Positions 34,825 through 44,332 of a stretch of 64,000 nucleotides of DNA are shown piece after piece; positions within the stretch are counted from its first letter, which is position 1; the number at the start of each line of letters is the position of its first letter. The translations under genes and the position numbers were made by a program. The notes under the pieces were generated by a model, which worked only from the letters and a program-made list of their open reading frames with translations, did not search any database and was not told where the DNA came from. Where the stretch lies: contig NZ_KI421509.1 of the NCBI RefSeq assembly GCF_000473225.1, positions 664,358 to 728,357 on the forward strand, in the 5' to 3' direction. Source of the stretch: Sedimentitalea nanhaiensis DSM 24252. Lineage in GTDB: Bacteria; Pseudomonadota; Alphaproteobacteria; Rhodobacterales; Rhodobacteraceae.

Positions 34825-35826
34825 ATGACGAACCGACAGATCACCGTGGCCGAACTGCCAACCGGCGCGCTGACAGCAAACCATTTCGTGCTGCAAGAGA
34901 TCGAAATGCCCACGCCCGGCGAGGGCGAGGTGCTGCTGCGCACGATCCTGATGTCGATCGATGCGGCCAACCGCAGCTGGATGAAAGGCGCGACCTATCG
35001 CGATGCGGTCAAGGCCGGAGATGCGATGCCCACATATGCGATCTGCGAGGTGATGCACAGCAACAGCCCGCGTTTGAAAAAGGGCGATCTGGTGGCCGCC
35101 GAAACGGTCTGGGCCGATTACACGGCTTGTGATGCGCGCAAGGTGCAGAAATTGCCGGGGATCCGCCCGGTGTCCAATCTGATGTCCGTTTACGGCATCG
35201 CGGGCAAGACCGCGTTTCACGGGCTGGTCGGCATCGGCCATCCGATTGCCGGGGAAACGGTGCTGGTCTCGGCGGCGGCCGGATCGGTGGGTCAGTTCGT
35301 CGGACAGATCGCCAAGGCGCTTGGCTGTCGCGTGGTCGGCATTGCGGGCGGGGCCGAAAAATGCGGATGGGTGGTCGAGACGCTGGGTTTTGACGCCTGT
35401 GTGGATTATCGCGATCCGGGCATGTTCAAGGCTCTGCGCGCCGCCTGCCCCGACGGGGTGGATGTCTATTTCGACAATGTCGGCGGCCAGATCCTGGAAA
35501 CCGCGCTGTTCCTGATGAACGAGCGGGGGCGGGTGGTGTGTTGCGGCGCTATCAGCCAGTACGACACCGCCGATGCCACCGGGCCGCGCAACCTGCCGGG
35601 TTTGCTGGTGGTCAAGCGGCTGCGGATGGAGGGGTTCATCGTGATGGATTTCGCCGACCGGGATGCCACCGCGCTGCGGGCGCTGCAGACTTGGGTACAG
35701 GCAGGTCGGATCAAGGTATTTGAGGACATCGTCGACGGGCTGGAGAATGCGCCCGGAGCGCTGATCGGCCTGTTGGCCGGAGAAAACAAGGGCAAGCGCA
35801 TGGTGAGGGTTGGCCCGGATCCGTGA
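34825..35826 (+). CDS. NADP-dependent MDR oxidoreductase (CurA / prostaglandin reductase type)
   Basis: The protein belongs to the MDR leukotriene B4 dehydrogenase/CurA group. Features are the N-terminal MTNRQITVAELPTG-like start, YGIAGKTAFHGLVGIG, the cofactor motif SAAAGSVGQFVGQIAKALGCRVVG and DVYFDNVGGQILETAL. The length of 333 residues is typical. These enzymes reduce alpha,beta-unsaturated ketones or aldehydes with NADPH. A ribosome-binding site AAGGAG precedes the ATG. The 173-base gap upstream holds a hairpin (34675-34697, TTTCCCG...CGGGAAA) and otherwise nothing I can assign. Confidence 0.88.
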   Translation: MTNRQITVAELPTGALTANHFVLQEIEMPTPGEGEVLLRTILMSIDAANRSWMKGATYRDAVKAGDAMPTYAICEVMHSNSPRLKKGDLVAAETVWADYTACDARKVQKLPGIRPVSNLMSVYGIAGKTAFHGLVGIGHPIAGETVLVSAAAGSVGQFVGQIAKALGCRVVGIAGGAEKCGWVVETLGFDACVDYRDPGMFKALRAACPDGVDVYFDNVGGQILETALFLMNERGRVVCCGAISQYDTADATGPRNLPGLLVVKRLRMEGFIVMDFADRDATALRALQTWVQAGRIKVFEDIVDGLENAPGALIGLLAGENKGKRMVRVGPDP

Positions 35827-35857
35827 TATTCGTGACCGCAGGCAAGGAGAAATGACA

Positions 35858-36331
35858 ATGGCCGAAATCGATGACGCGCTGGATCTGGCGCAACAGCAGG
35901 TCGGGACCGAAGTGGGCGTATCGAACTGGATCACGGTGGACCAGACCATGATAGACGCCTTTGCCCGGGTGACCCATGACGACCAGTGGATTCACGTCGA
36001 TCCGGATCGGGCCGCCGCGCAAACCCCGTTCGGGGGGACAATCGCACATGGGTTTCTGACCCTGTCGCTGGCCAGCCGCTTTGCCTATGATTGTTTCCCG
36101 ATGCTGCCCGGGCAGGTGATGGGCATCAATTATGGCTTTGACAAGCTGCGGTTCCTGTCGCCGGTCCGTGCCGGATCGCGGGTGCGGGGGCGGTTTGTTC
36201 TCGCCAGGGTCAAAAAGCGAAACAACACCAAGTTGCTGCGCGAATACACTCTGACCATTGAAATCGAGGGGCAGGAGACCCCGGCTCTGGTGGGTCAATG
36301 GTTGGGGTTGGCGGTGTTCGGCGACCCCTGA
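35858..36331 (+). CDS. MaoC-family (R)-specific enoyl-CoA hydratase
   Basis: A hot-dog fold hydratase. The catalytic motif is FARVTHDDQWIHVDPDRAA with the Asp-His pair (D..H), followed by PFGGTIAHGFLTLSLAS. The start at 35858 is preferred over the ATG at 35852 because AGGAG lies 8 bases before it; 157 residues result. A further in-frame start overlaps the MDR gene. With the MDR gene 31 bases upstream it likely forms a two-gene operon that hydrates enoyl-CoAs to (R)-3-hydroxyacyl-CoAs, as PhaJ-type proteins do. Confidence 0.88.
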   Translation: MAEIDDALDLAQQQVGTEVGVSNWITVDQTMIDAFARVTHDDQWIHVDPDRAAAQTPFGGTIAHGFLTLSLASRFAYDCFPMLPGQVMGINYGFDKLRFLSPVRAGSRVRGRFVLARVKKRNNTKLLREYTLTIEIEGQETPALVGQWLGLAVFGDP

Positions 36332-36446
36332 ACCGGAAGAATTTCCTTGCGTCACCCTGTGGTTGCAGACAGCCTGCGTGCTTGGCGAACTGGACAGGTC
36401 AGGTTTAACATGGCTATGACCGTCGAGCACAATGGGATTTGACGCA

Positions 36447-36887
36447 ATGAACCGGATTCTGATCATGAACGGCCCCAATCTGAACCTTTTGGGCAGCCGC
36501 CAGCCCGAGGTTTACGGTGCCACGACCCTGGCGATGATCGAAGACGCCTGTCGAGCCCATGGCAAAGCCATCGGACTGGCTGTAAGCTGTCTGCAATCCA
36601 ACCACGAAGGCGCGATGATCGACGCGGTCCACGCCGCCAAGAGGTCGCAGGACGGGCTGGTGATCAACGCCGGGGCCTATACCCATACATCAATCGCGCT
36701 GATGGACGCCGTGTCATCGGTTGAGCTGCCCCTGGTCGAGGTGCATCTGTCCAACATCCACGCCCGCGAGGAATTCCGACACCGATCCTATTTGGCGAAA
36801 GTGGCATTGGGACAGATTTGCGGTTTTGGCGCTCAGGGATATATTCTGGCGCTGGATGCTCTCAAGGCGCATTTGGAGGTGACATGA
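36447..36887 (+). CDS. aroQ: Type II 3-dehydroquinate dehydratase
   Basis: AroQ converts 3-dehydroquinate to 3-dehydroshikimate in the shikimate pathway. The flexible-lid region with the catalytic Tyr is in MNGPNLNLLGSRQPEVYG; the second signature includes INAGAYTHTSIAL and the catalytic His region VEVHLSNIHARE. The start at 36447 gives 146 residues, the family length. An earlier in-frame ATG (36432) would add five residues. Its stop overlaps the start of the LuxR gene (ATGA), an unusual partner for a biosynthetic enzyme. Confidence 0.95.
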   Translation: MNRILIMNGPNLNLLGSRQPEVYGATTLAMIEDACRAHGKAIGLAVSCLQSNHEGAMIDAVHAAKRSQDGLVINAGAYTHTSIALMDAVSSVELPLVEVHLSNIHAREEFRHRSYLAKVALGQICGFGAQGYILALDALKAHLEVT

Positions 36888-37648
36888 GTGCAATGTCTCT
36901 GCGGGAATACCTGCATTTCGTCACCAATACCCAAAGTCTGGAAGAATTGTGGCCGCTCCATACCAAACAAATGGCAAGTTATGGATTTGACCGGCTGATA
37001 TATGGATTTACCCGATACCGCACCCGAACGTCATTGGGAGATCCGGACGATTTCACCATTCTCAGCAATCATAGTCCCGAATATGTTAAGGGATTTGTTC
37101 AAAACGGGCTTTATTTCCATGCTCCGATGCTGCGATGGGCGCTGGAAAATGAAGGCGCCGGGAGCTGGCGCAAGACCTATCAGAATTTCGATCTCGGCAG
37201 TTTGACCACAGAACAGATCAAGGTTGTGGAATTCAATCTGAAGATGCAAGTCACCGCCGGATATACCATCAGTTTCAAATCGGTCTCGCCACGTTCAAAA
37301 GGGGCGATATCGCTGGCGGCCCGAGCGGGGATGCTTCAGGACGAGGTGGACCAGATCTGGGCCGAGCATGGCGAAGATATCCATTTGATGAACAATGTCG
37401 CCCATCTGCGTATCCTCACCCTGCCCTACAGCCCGCCCAACCGCGGATTGACCAAACGTCAGCGCGAGGCGCTGGAATGGGTCGGCGATGGAAAAACCAC
37501 CCAGGACATAGCGATTCTCATGGGGCTGACAGCGGCCACGGTCGAGAAGCATCTTCGCCTTGCGCGCGAGTCACTCTCGGTGGAAACGACCGCGCAGGCT
37601 GTACTCAAGGCGGGCCTATTAAATCAGATGTTTGTTATGGAAACGTGA
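36884..37648 (+). CDS. LuxR-family solo regulator with non-canonical ligand pocket
   Basis: The N-terminal autoinducer-binding domain (residues 1-170) is followed by a LuxR helix-turn-helix: LTKRQREALEWVGDGKTTQDIA and ATVEKHLRLARESL. No luxI gene is present in the window. Aligned to the acyl-homoserine-lactone pocket, the usual Trp57, Tyr61 and Asp70 appear as Tyr, Phe and Ala (in SPEYVKGFVQ and FHAPMLRWA), while Trp85 is kept (GAGSWRKTY). The missing Asp argues against normal AHL recognition. The ATG at 36884 overlaps the aroQ stop, so the two are coupled. It has 254 residues. Ligand and targets are unknown. Confidence 0.9.
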   Translation: MSAMSLREYLHFVTNTQSLEELWPLHTKQMASYGFDRLIYGFTRYRTRTSLGDPDDFTILSNHSPEYVKGFVQNGLYFHAPMLRWALENEGAGSWRKTYQNFDLGSLTTEQIKVVEFNLKMQVTAGYTISFKSVSPRSKGAISLAARAGMLQDEVDQIWAEHGEDIHLMNNVAHLRILTLPYSPPNRGLTKRQREALEWVGDGKTTQDIAILMGLTAATVEKHLRLARESLSVETTAQAVLKAGLLNQMFVMET

Positions 37649-37913
37649 ATTTCATTTGCAATCAATTACTTGTTGATTTGGCCAAGGCCCGGTTACCTTA
37701 GGTAAGGAATACACTACTTTTAAATGTGCTCTTTACGTAGCAAGGTGTGTTTGTTCCGTGAGTGGTGGCTTTGGCCTGGGAACATCGGGAAATGAACCTT
37801 GGTATTACAAGGCTCTCTGACCTGTCCGGCCCAGGCGTGTATTGATCCGCGTCTGGGTTGGAACAACTGAACGGTCCCGTCCATCCCCATTGAACTGGGG
37901 CCTTCAAAAAAGT
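37649..37913 (+). other. Non-coding stretch downstream of the LuxR gene
   Basis: About 265 bases with no convincing gene. It starts AT-rich and contains the near-palindrome CCTTA-GG-TAAGG (37696-37707), followed by a region with no coding bias that runs into a strong terminator. A small RNA ending at that terminator is possible but not shown. Confidence 0.3.
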
Positions 37914-37949
37914 CGGAGCCGCGCATTATGCGTGGCTCCGCATCTTTTT
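37914..37949. terminator. Bidirectional terminator between luxR and tsf
   Basis: CGGAGCC-GCGCA-TTA-TGCGT-GGCTCCG folds into a 12-pair stem (one G-T pair). The plus side is followed by CATCTTTTT, the minus side by ACTTTTTTG, so it can end transcripts from both sides. Confidence 0.82.
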
Positions 37950-37994
37950 GGGTTCCGCATTTTGCCCACGTATCGGGCACCCCCGACAAAGCAC

Positions 37995-38022
37995 ATCGGG
38001 GCACGCCGGAACGTGCCCCGAT
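37995..38022 (-). terminator. Strong hairpin just after tsf
   Basis: ATCGGGGCAC pairs perfectly with GTGCCCCGAT around an 8-base loop, 23 bases past the tsf stop. It lacks a run of T, so it may protect the 3' end; the next hairpin (37914-37949) would do the terminating. Confidence 0.55.
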
Positions 38023-38044
38023 GAAAACGCAGATCGGGCCGGCG

Positions 38045-38920
38045 TCAGCCCTGAGCGGCCTTTGCCACCTCGGCGGCAAAGTCCTCGACCTTTTTCTCGA
38101 TGCCTTCGCCAACTTCAAGACGAACGAAACCGGTCACGGTCGCGCCAGCCTCTGTGGCTGCGGCACCAACGGTCAGATCGGGGTTAACGACGAACGGCTG
38201 GTTCAGCAGCGTGACTTCGGCCATGAATTTCTTCATCCGGCCCACGATCATTTTTTCGATCACCGCTTCGGGCTTGCCGCTTTCGCGGGCAATGTCCATC
38301 TGAACGGTCTTTTCCTTTTCGACCACGGCCGGATCGAGATCGGCCTCGGACAGAGAGGCCGGGTTAACGGCGGCGATATGCATCGCAACCTGTTTGCCGA
38401 ATGCCTCGTCACCGCCGGTCATGGCGACCAGAACGCCGATCTTGCCCATGCCGGGTGCAGCGGCATTGTGAACATAGGACACGACCTGATCGCCAGTGAT
38501 CGACGTCATGCGACGCACGGACATATTTTCGCCGATGGTGGCGATCTTGTCGGTGATCACGTCGGCCACCGATTTGCCGCCCATGTCGGCCGCCTTCAGC
38601 GCTTCGACATCGCCCACACCCAGGGCCGCGCGGGCGATGCCGCTGACCATTTCCTGGAATTCGGCGTTCTTGCCGACAAAATCGGTTTCCGAATTGACCT
38701 CGACGGCAACGCCCTTGCCGCCATCTACGACCACGGCGACCAGCCCTTCGGCCGCGATACGACCGGATTTCTTGGCCGCTTTGGCCAGACCCTTGGTGCG
38801 CAGCCAGTCAACGGCGGCTTCCATGTCGCCATCGGTTTCGGTCAGTGCTTTCTTGGCGTCCATCATGCCTGCGCCGGTGCTGTCGCGCAGTTCTTTCACC
38901 ATCGATGCTGTGATTGCCAT
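38045..38920 (-). CDS. tsf: Translation elongation factor Ts
   Basis: EF-Ts exchanges GDP for GTP on EF-Tu. The N-terminal UBA-like domain with [19 protein letters not shown] and the following [31 protein letters not shown] are the family signatures. The EF-Tu contact region [13 protein letters not shown] is also clear. The 291-residue length is normal. It follows rpsB on the same strand, the near-universal order, separated by a 106-base spacer with two hairpins. Confidence 0.98.
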   Translation of the reverse strand: MAITASMVKELRDSTGAGMMDAKKALTETDGDMEAAVDWLRTKGLAKAAKKSGRIAAEGLVAVVVDGGKGVAVEVNSETDFVGKNAEFQEMVSGIARAALGVGDVEALKAADMGGKSVADVITDKIATIGENMSVRRMTSITGDQVVSYVHNAAAPGMGKIGVLVAMTGGDEAFGKQVAMHIAAVNPASLSEADLDPAVVEKEKTVQMDIARESGKPEAVIEKMIVGRMKKFMAEVTLLNQPFVVNPDLTVGAAATEAGATVTGFVRLEVGEGIEKKVEDFAAEVAKAAQG

Positions 38921-38954
38921 TTTTGGCTCTCCTGTTCAGGGAAATTCAACGGTT

Positions 38955-39019
38955 GCAGCGCGGGCATAACCCGCGCTGCGTATCAGACCTGTGACGCGCT
39001 GCCAGAAAGGCGGCAGCGC
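38955..39019 (-). other. Two strong hairpins in the rpsB-tsf spacer
   Basis: GCAGCGCGGG-CATAA-CCCGCGCTGC (38955-38979) and GCGCTGCC-N8-GGCAGCGC (38996-39019) are perfect 10-bp and 8-bp stems. Neither has a T tail. They may set the ratio of EF-Ts to S2 or act as processing sites. Confidence 0.55.
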
Positions 39020-39026
39020 GGGCTGA

Positions 39027-39902
39027 TCAGCCCTTGGCTGCTTTTTCCAGGGTCTTGGCAGTGGATTCGATATCCATCGGTGCGTCTTTGGCCATCGCGT
39101 CGTTGGAAACCGTTTCGCTGGAGGCGTCACCAACTTCGACGCCGGTGCTTTCGGCAACGGCTTCTTCCATTGGCGCTTCTTCCATGGCACCCAGATCGAC
39201 ACCGGCTGCGCCCAGCTGCGCGGACATGCCGTCCAGCGCCGCGCGCGACGCCAGATCGCAATACAGGCTGATCGCGCGGGCCGCGTCATCGTTGCCGGGA
39301 ATGATGTAATCGACACCATCGGGCGAACAGTTGGTATCCACCACGGCGACAACCGGGATACGCAGCTTGTTGGCTTCGGCGATGGCCAGGGCCTCTTTCT
39401 TGACGTCGATGACGAACAGCAGGTCCGGCGTGCCGCCCATTTCACGGATACCGCCCAGGGACGCTTCCAGCTTGTACTGGTCACGTTCCATGCCAAGACG
39501 CTCTTTCTTGGTCAGGCCTTCGGCACCGCTTTCCATCAGTTCGTCGATCTGCTTGAGGCGCTGGATCGATTTGGACACGGTTTGCCAGTTGGTCAGCGTG
39601 CCGCCCAGCCAACGGTGGTTCATGAAATACTGTGCCGATTTCTCGGCGGCTTCGGCGATCGGCTGGCTGGCCTGACGCTTGGTGCCGACGAACAGGATCC
39701 GGCCGCCCTTGGCGACGGTGTCGCGGATGGCCTGCAACGCCTGGTCCAGCATCGGGACGGTCTGTGTCAGGTCCATGATGTGAATGCCGTTGCGCGCGCC
39801 GTAGATGAACGGGCCCATGCGGGGGTTCCAGCGCTGTGTCTGGTGACCAAAGTGTACGCCTGCTTCGAGCAGCTGGCGCATGGAGAACTCGGGAAGAGCC
39901 AT
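39027..39902 (-). CDS. rpsB: Ribosomal protein S2
   Basis: S2 is a late-assembling small-subunit protein. The N-terminus reads [20 protein letters not shown], with [13 protein letters not shown] and the FVGTKRQA and [10 protein letters not shown] blocks all present. The start at 39902 is fixed by this N-terminus and by homology of length. The last 50 residues form an acidic, low-complexity tail ([16 protein letters not shown] onward) beyond the usual end at about 240; such tails occur in alphaproteobacterial S2. A good promoter lies about 120 bases upstream, so the leader is long and may bind S2 for feedback. Confidence 0.98.
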   Translation of the reverse strand: MALPEFSMRQLLEAGVHFGHQTQRWNPRMGPFIYGARNGIHIMDLTQTVPMLDQALQAIRDTVAKGGRILFVGTKRQASQPIAEAAEKSAQYFMNHRWLGGTLTNWQTVSKSIQRLKQIDELMESGAEGLTKKERLGMERDQYKLEASLGGIREMGGTPDLLFVIDVKKEALAIAEANKLRIPVVAVVDTNCSPDGVDYIIPGNDDAARAISLYCDLASRAALDGMSAQLGAAGVDLGAMEEAPMEEAVAESTGVEVGDASSETVSNDAMAKDAPMDIESTAKTLEKAAKG

Positions 39903-40021
39903 GCCTTCTTTCCTTTCCGGTTTTATCCTCGGCGGGGGTCTCGACGCATGTGCGCCAACCGGCGGACCTATGGGGATGTCTCCCCCATCGGCCCAACCCC
40001 GCCTGCGGGTTGAATGGCGCG

Positions 40022-40050
40022 CGTATACGGCAGGCCGGGACATGCCGCAA
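40022..40050 (-). promoter_or_regulatory. Sigma-70-type promoter of rpsB-tsf
   Basis: On the minus strand TTGCGG and TATACG are separated by exactly 17 bases. They lie 120-148 bases upstream of the rpsB start. The 39903-40021 leader contains GC-rich inverted repeats (for example around GCAGGCGGGG) that may form a regulatory structure. Confidence 0.6.
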
Positions 40051-40114
40051 GCGGTAAAGCACGCCAGTGCCATATCTTTGGCACCCGCCCGCCTGCCCGC
40101 ACGTCATGGGGGGC

Positions 40115-40132
40115 GTGTCGTAAAACTGTTGT
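40115..40132 (+). promoter_or_regulatory. Weak Pho-box-like repeat upstream of ugpB
   Basis: GTGTCGT (40115) and CTGTTGT (40126) are two degenerate PhoB half-sites with the correct 11-bp spacing, 65 bases before the ugpB start. The match is much poorer than before pstS. Support comes mainly from the known PhoB control of ugp operons. Confidence 0.38.
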
Positions 40133-40196
40133 GGGAATCATACAAGTGGCTAGGCTGTTGCCATCGACGGCTCACTATCAAACCGGGGGAAATACC

Positions 40197-41507
40197 ATGC
40201 AGATCAAAACCTTCTTGGGCGCAATGGCGTCCACGGCCGCCCTGGCCACCGGCGCGTATGCGCAAAGCGAAATTCAATGGTGGCACGCCCATTCGGGCCG
40301 CTTGGGCGAACTGGTCGACGAAATCGCCAACGGGTTCAATGACTCTCAGAGCGATTTTGTCGTCGTGCCATCCCACAAGGGCAACTATTCGGAAACGCTG
40401 AATGCGGGCATCGCGGCGTTCCGGGCCGGCGAACAGCCGCATCTGTTGCAGGTGTTCGAGGTCGGCACCGCCACCATGATGGCCGCACAGGGCGCGACCA
40501 AACCGGTCTATACGCTGATGGCGGAATCCGGTGCCGATTGGGATCCGGACGCCTATATCGGCGCGGTCAAAGGTTATTACACCACCACCGATGGCCAGAT
40601 GCTGTCGATGCCGTTCAATTCGTCCACGCCGGTGCTGTGGGTCAACCGTGATGCGTTCACCGCCGCCGGGCTGGACCCGGATATGGATCTGTCGACCTGG
40701 CAGCAGGTGGGCGAGGCGCTGGACGGGCTCAAGGCTGGCGGCAGCACCTGTCCGCTGACCACCGCGTGGCAAAGCTGGATCCATCTGGAAAACCTGTCAG
40801 CCTATCACAACGTGCCCTTCGCCACCCAGGAAAACGGGTTTGCCGGTCTGGACACCGAGCTGGCGCTGAACGGCCCGGTGCAGGTCGCCCATATCGAGGC
40901 GATGGGCCAATGGGCCAAGGATGGCAAGTTCATCTATAACGGGCGGCGCAACGAAGGCGGTGCGAATTTCCGCGCCGGGGAATGTGCGCTGTTCACCGAA
41001 TCCTCGGCCGGCTATGCCGGGATCAAATCCGAAGCCGCGTTCGATTTCGAGGTCCGCCCGCTGCCCTATTGGGACGGCATCGACGGTGCCCCGCAGAATA
41101 CCATCATCGGTGGCGCGTCGCTGTGGGTGATGGAAGGGCATGACGCCGCCGAATACGAAGGCGTGGCGCAGTTCCTGACCTATCTGTCCTCGCCCGAGGT
41201 TCAGGCCAAGTGGCATCAGGACACCGGCTATTTGCCGGTCACCGTTGCGGCGGGCGATCTGACCCGCGAACAGGGGTTCTATGACGCCAATCCGGGCACG
41301 GATATCGCCGTGATCCAGATGACCGCCAACCAGCCGACCGCCAATTCCAAGGGCCTGCGGCTGGGCGGTTTCGATCAGATCCGCGGCATCATCGACGAGG
41401 AACTGGAAGCGGTCTGGGTCGGCGACAAGGATGCGCAAACCGCCCTGGACAGCGCGGTCGCGCGTGGCAACCAGTTGCTGCGCCGCTTCCAGCAAGCCAA
41501 CCAGTAA
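40197..41507 (+). CDS. ugpB: Glycerol-3-phosphate ABC transporter binding protein UgpB
   Basis: UgpB binds sn-glycerol-3-phosphate or glycerophosphodiesters in the periplasm. A Sec signal peptide (residues 1-22, ending GAYA) leads into SEIQWWHAHSGRLGELVDEIA, the family start, and later MPFNSSTPVLWVNRDAF and FTESSAGYAGI. The start at 40197 gives 436 residues. Earlier in-frame codons fall in the rpsB promoter region. It heads ugpBAEC. The Ugp system serves phosphate scavenging when inorganic phosphate is low, which fits the Pho module earlier in the window. Confidence 0.95.
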   Translation: MQIKTFLGAMASTAALATGAYAQSEIQWWHAHSGRLGELVDEIANGFNDSQSDFVVVPSHKGNYSETLNAGIAAFRAGEQPHLLQVFEVGTATMMAAQGATKPVYTLMAESGADWDPDAYIGAVKGYYTTTDGQMLSMPFNSSTPVLWVNRDAFTAAGLDPDMDLSTWQQVGEALDGLKAGGSTCPLTTAWQSWIHLENLSAYHNVPFATQENGFAGLDTELALNGPVQVAHIEAMGQWAKDGKFIYNGRRNEGGANFRAGECALFTESSAGYAGIKSEAAFDFEVRPLPYWDGIDGAPQNTIIGGASLWVMEGHDAAEYEGVAQFLTYLSSPEVQAKWHQDTGYLPVTVAAGDLTREQGFYDANPGTDIAVIQMTANQPTANSKGLRLGGFDQIRGIIDEELEAVWVGDKDAQTALDSAVARGNQLLRRFQQANQ

Positions 41508-41549
41508 AGATCCGGGCGGGGGTCATTTCGGCCCCTGCCCGCCCTTGAT

Positions 41550-42431
41550 TTGGAAAAGCGCGTCACCTTCAAAGGCTGGTTGTTGCCGGTGCTGCTGCTG
41601 TTGCCGCAGATCGTCGTCACCGCCGTGTTCTTTTTCTACCCCGCCGGTCAGGCGGTGTGGCAATCATTGTTCATTCCCGATCCCTTTGGGTTGAAATCGC
41701 AATTCGTCGGGCTGGGCAATTTCCAATACCTGCTGAATGATCCCTATTACCGCGCGTCCTTTGTGACCACGGCGGTGTTTTCCGGCCTGGTTACCGTGGT
41801 GTCGATGGGCATGGCGCTGTATCTGGCGCTGCTGGCGGACCGGCTGATCAAAGGATCGGGCACCTATCGTACCCTGCTGATCTGGCCCTATGCGGTGGCT
41901 CCGGCGGTGGCCGGGGTGCTGTGGCTGTTCATGTTCAACACCCGCGTCGGCGTGGTGTCGTGGTATCTGGGGCTGCTGGGCTATGACTGGAACCACGTTC
42001 TGAACGATGCCGAGGCCATGGGGCTGGTGGTTGCCGCCTCAAGCTGGGGGCGGGTCAGTTACAATTTCCTGTTCTTTCTGGCCGGATTGCAGGCCATTCC
42101 GCGTTCGGTGATCGAAGCCGCCGCCATTGACGGGGCGCATTTCTGGACCCGGTTCCGCACCATCGTCTTTCCGCTGCTGTCGCCGACGACGTTTTTCCTG
42201 TTGGTGGTCAACATCGTCTATGCGTTTTTTGAAACCTTCGGGGTAATCCACACCATCACCAGCGGCGGACCGCAACAGGCGACCACAATTCTGGTCTACA
42301 AGGTCTACAAGGACGGGTTCGTCGGCCAGGATCTGGGCGGGTCGGCGGCGCAATCGGTGATCCTGCTGGTCGTCGTCGGCATCCTGACCGTCATCCAGTT
42401 CAAATTCATCGAACGCAGGGTGCATTACTGA
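41550..42431 (+). CDS. ugpA: Glycerol-3-phosphate ABC transporter permease UgpA
   Basis: UgpA is one of the two membrane subunits. The protein reads [19 protein letters not shown] at the N-terminus, has six hydrophobic segments and the coupling loop [22 protein letters not shown]. The only start that gives a full-length product is TTG at 41550; no ATG precedes the first membrane segment. A good ribosome-binding site is not evident, so translation may depend on readthrough from ugpB. 293 residues. The end overlaps the ugpE ATG by one base (TGATG). Confidence 0.92.
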   Translation: MEKRVTFKGWLLPVLLLLPQIVVTAVFFFYPAGQAVWQSLFIPDPFGLKSQFVGLGNFQYLLNDPYYRASFVTTAVFSGLVTVVSMGMALYLALLADRLIKGSGTYRTLLIWPYAVAPAVAGVLWLFMFNTRVGVVSWYLGLLGYDWNHVLNDAEAMGLVVAASSWGRVSYNFLFFLAGLQAIPRSVIEAAAIDGAHFWTRFRTIVFPLLSPTTFFLLVVNIVYAFFETFGVIHTITSGGPQQATTILVYKVYKDGFVGQDLGGSAAQSVILLVVVGILTVIQFKFIERRVHY

Positions 42432-43285
42432 TGGCAGAGCGCAGCGGCATGGTTGAAAAACGCGGTGCGGGCCACTGGTTTACCCATCTCGGGCTGATCG
42501 TCGGCGTGCTGATCATCTTTTTCCCGATCTGGCTGGCCTTTGTCGCCTCGACCGTGACCCAGCCCGAAATCGTAAAACCGCCGATGCCGCTGTGGCCGGG
42601 CGGGCATTTCTTCGAAAACTACCGCTCAGCGCTGGTGTCGGGCATCAATGCGCCGGTGGCGCGGATGCTGGGCAATTCTCTGGTGATGGCGCTGGGGATT
42701 GCATTGGGCAAGATCGCGATTTCGCTGCTGTCGGCCTTTGCCATCGTCTATTTCCGGTTTCCGGGGCGGCGGCTGTTCTTTTGGTTGATCTTCCTGACCC
42801 TGATGCTGCCGGTCGAGGTACGCATCGTGCCCACCTATGAGGTCGTCGCCGGGTTCGGCATGCTCAACAGCTATTCGGGTCTGATCTTTCCGCTGATCGC
42901 GTCCGCCACCGCGACATTTCTGTTCCGGCAGTTTTTCATGACCGTCCCGGACGAGCTGGCCGAGGCCGCGCGTGTCGATGGCGCGCGTCCGATGCGGTTT
43001 TTCCTCGATATCCTGCTGCCGATGAGCCGCACCAATATCGCGGCACTGTTTGTGATCCTGTTCATCTATGGCTGGAACCAGTACCTGTGGCCCCTGCTGA
43101 TCACCACCGATCCGCAGATGAATACCATCGTCATGGGAATCAAGCAGATGTTTCCGTCCGGCGACGATGTCGCCGACTGGCCGGTGATCATGGCGACCTC
43201 GATCCTGGCCATGGTGCCGCCCATCGTGGTGGTGATTTCAATGCAGAACCTGTTTATCCGCGGGCTCGTGGACAGCGAGAAATAA
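42431..43285 (+). CDS. ugpE: Glycerol-3-phosphate ABC transporter permease UgpE
   Basis: UgpE is the partner permease. It has an N-terminal membrane segment ([21 protein letters not shown]), the typical [24 protein letters not shown] region and the coupling loop [22 protein letters not shown]. The 284-residue length is standard. It starts inside the ugpA stop and ends 3 bases before ugpC. Confidence 0.95.
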   Translation: MAERSGMVEKRGAGHWFTHLGLIVGVLIIFFPIWLAFVASTVTQPEIVKPPMPLWPGGHFFENYRSALVSGINAPVARMLGNSLVMALGIALGKIAISLLSAFAIVYFRFPGRRLFFWLIFLTLMLPVEVRIVPTYEVVAGFGMLNSYSGLIFPLIASATATFLFRQFFMTVPDELAEAARVDGARPMRFFLDILLPMSRTNIAALFVILFIYGWNQYLWPLLITTDPQMNTIVMGIKQMFPSGDDVADWPVIMATSILAMVPPIVVVISMQNLFIRGLVDSEK

Positions 43286-43288
43286 GCA

Positions 43289-44332
43289 ATGGCAACTTTG
43301 AAACTGAGAAACGTCAAAAAGCGGTTCGGCTCGACCGACGTGATCCATGGCGTCGATCTGGACGTGGCAGATGGCGAGTTCATCGTCATCGTCGGACCGT
43401 CCGGCTGTGGCAAATCCACCCTGTTGCGCATGGTGGCGGGGCTCGAAACCGTCAGCGGCGGCGAGATTTCGATCGATGGCAAGCCGGTCAACGATCTCGA
43501 ACCGATGGATCGCGACATCGCGATGGTGTTTCAGAACTATGCGCTCTATCCGCATATGTCGGTGTACGACAACATTTCCTATGGGCTGAAGATCGCCAAA
43601 ACGCCCAAGGAAGAGATCGCCGCGCGGGTCGCCACCGCAGCCAAGATGCTGCAACTGGAACCCTATCTGCAACGCAAGCCGCGCGAACTCTCCGGCGGTC
43701 AGCGCCAGCGCGTCGCCATGGGGCGGGCGATTGTGCGCAAGCCTGCGGTGTTCCTGTTCGACGAGCCGCTGTCCAATCTGGATGCCAAGCTGCGCGTACA
43801 AATGCGGCTTGAAATCAAGGCATTGCAAAAGGAACTTGGCATCACCTCGCTCTATGTCACTCATGATCAGGTCGAGGCGATGACGCTGGCGGACCGAATG
43901 GTGGTGATGCATGGCGGCGTGGCAGATCAGATCGGCGCGCCGCTGGATGTCTACGCCAACCCGGCCACCAGTTTCGTCGCCGGTTTCATCGGCTCGCCCG
44001 CCACCAATTTCCTGCCGCCCGCGGCGCTGAATGCGCCCCGCGACGGGGCCAGCACCGTTGGTGTGCGCCCGGAACACACGCGCCTGGTGCACAGTGGCGA
44101 GGGCCAGACCCAGGGCATTGTCACCTTCTCCGAAGCCCTGGGCGCGGAAACGTTGGTGCATCTCAGCCTGCCATCGGGGGCGGCATTCACCGTGCGCCAG
44201 GACGGCGCGCTGCCCTGCCCGCACAGCGGCGAGCATTGCGGCGTCGATTGGGACCAGAGCCGCGAAATCCTGTTTGACGCCGACGAACGGCGGATCCGTC
44301 AGGGGCGGGCCAGGGCGGCGGCGTGTCCCTGA
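43289..44332 (+). CDS. ugpC: Glycerol-3-phosphate ABC transporter ATP-binding protein UgpC
   Basis: UgpC is the ATPase of the importer. Walker A is [16 protein letters not shown], the signature [16 protein letters not shown] and Walker [17 protein letters not shown]. The C-terminal region (after about residue 240) is the MalK-like TOBE domain, which in UgpC also takes regulatory input. The 347-residue length is normal. Its 3' end overlaps the convergent acyltransferase gene by 34 bases, so the two transcripts are antisense to each other at their ends. Confidence 0.95.
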   Translation: MATLKLRNVKKRFGSTDVIHGVDLDVADGEFIVIVGPSGCGKSTLLRMVAGLETVSGGEISIDGKPVNDLEPMDRDIAMVFQNYALYPHMSVYDNISYGLKIAKTPKEEIAARVATAAKMLQLEPYLQRKPRELSGGQRQRVAMGRAIVRKPAVFLFDEPLSNLDAKLRVQMRLEIKALQKELGITSLYVTHDQVEAMTLADRMVVMHGGVADQIGAPLDVYANPATSFVAGFIGSPATNFLPPAALNAPRDGASTVGVRPEHTRLVHSGEGQTQGIVTFSEALGAETLVHLSLPSGAAFTVRQDGALPCPHSGEHCGVDWDQSREILFDADERRIRQGRARAAACP

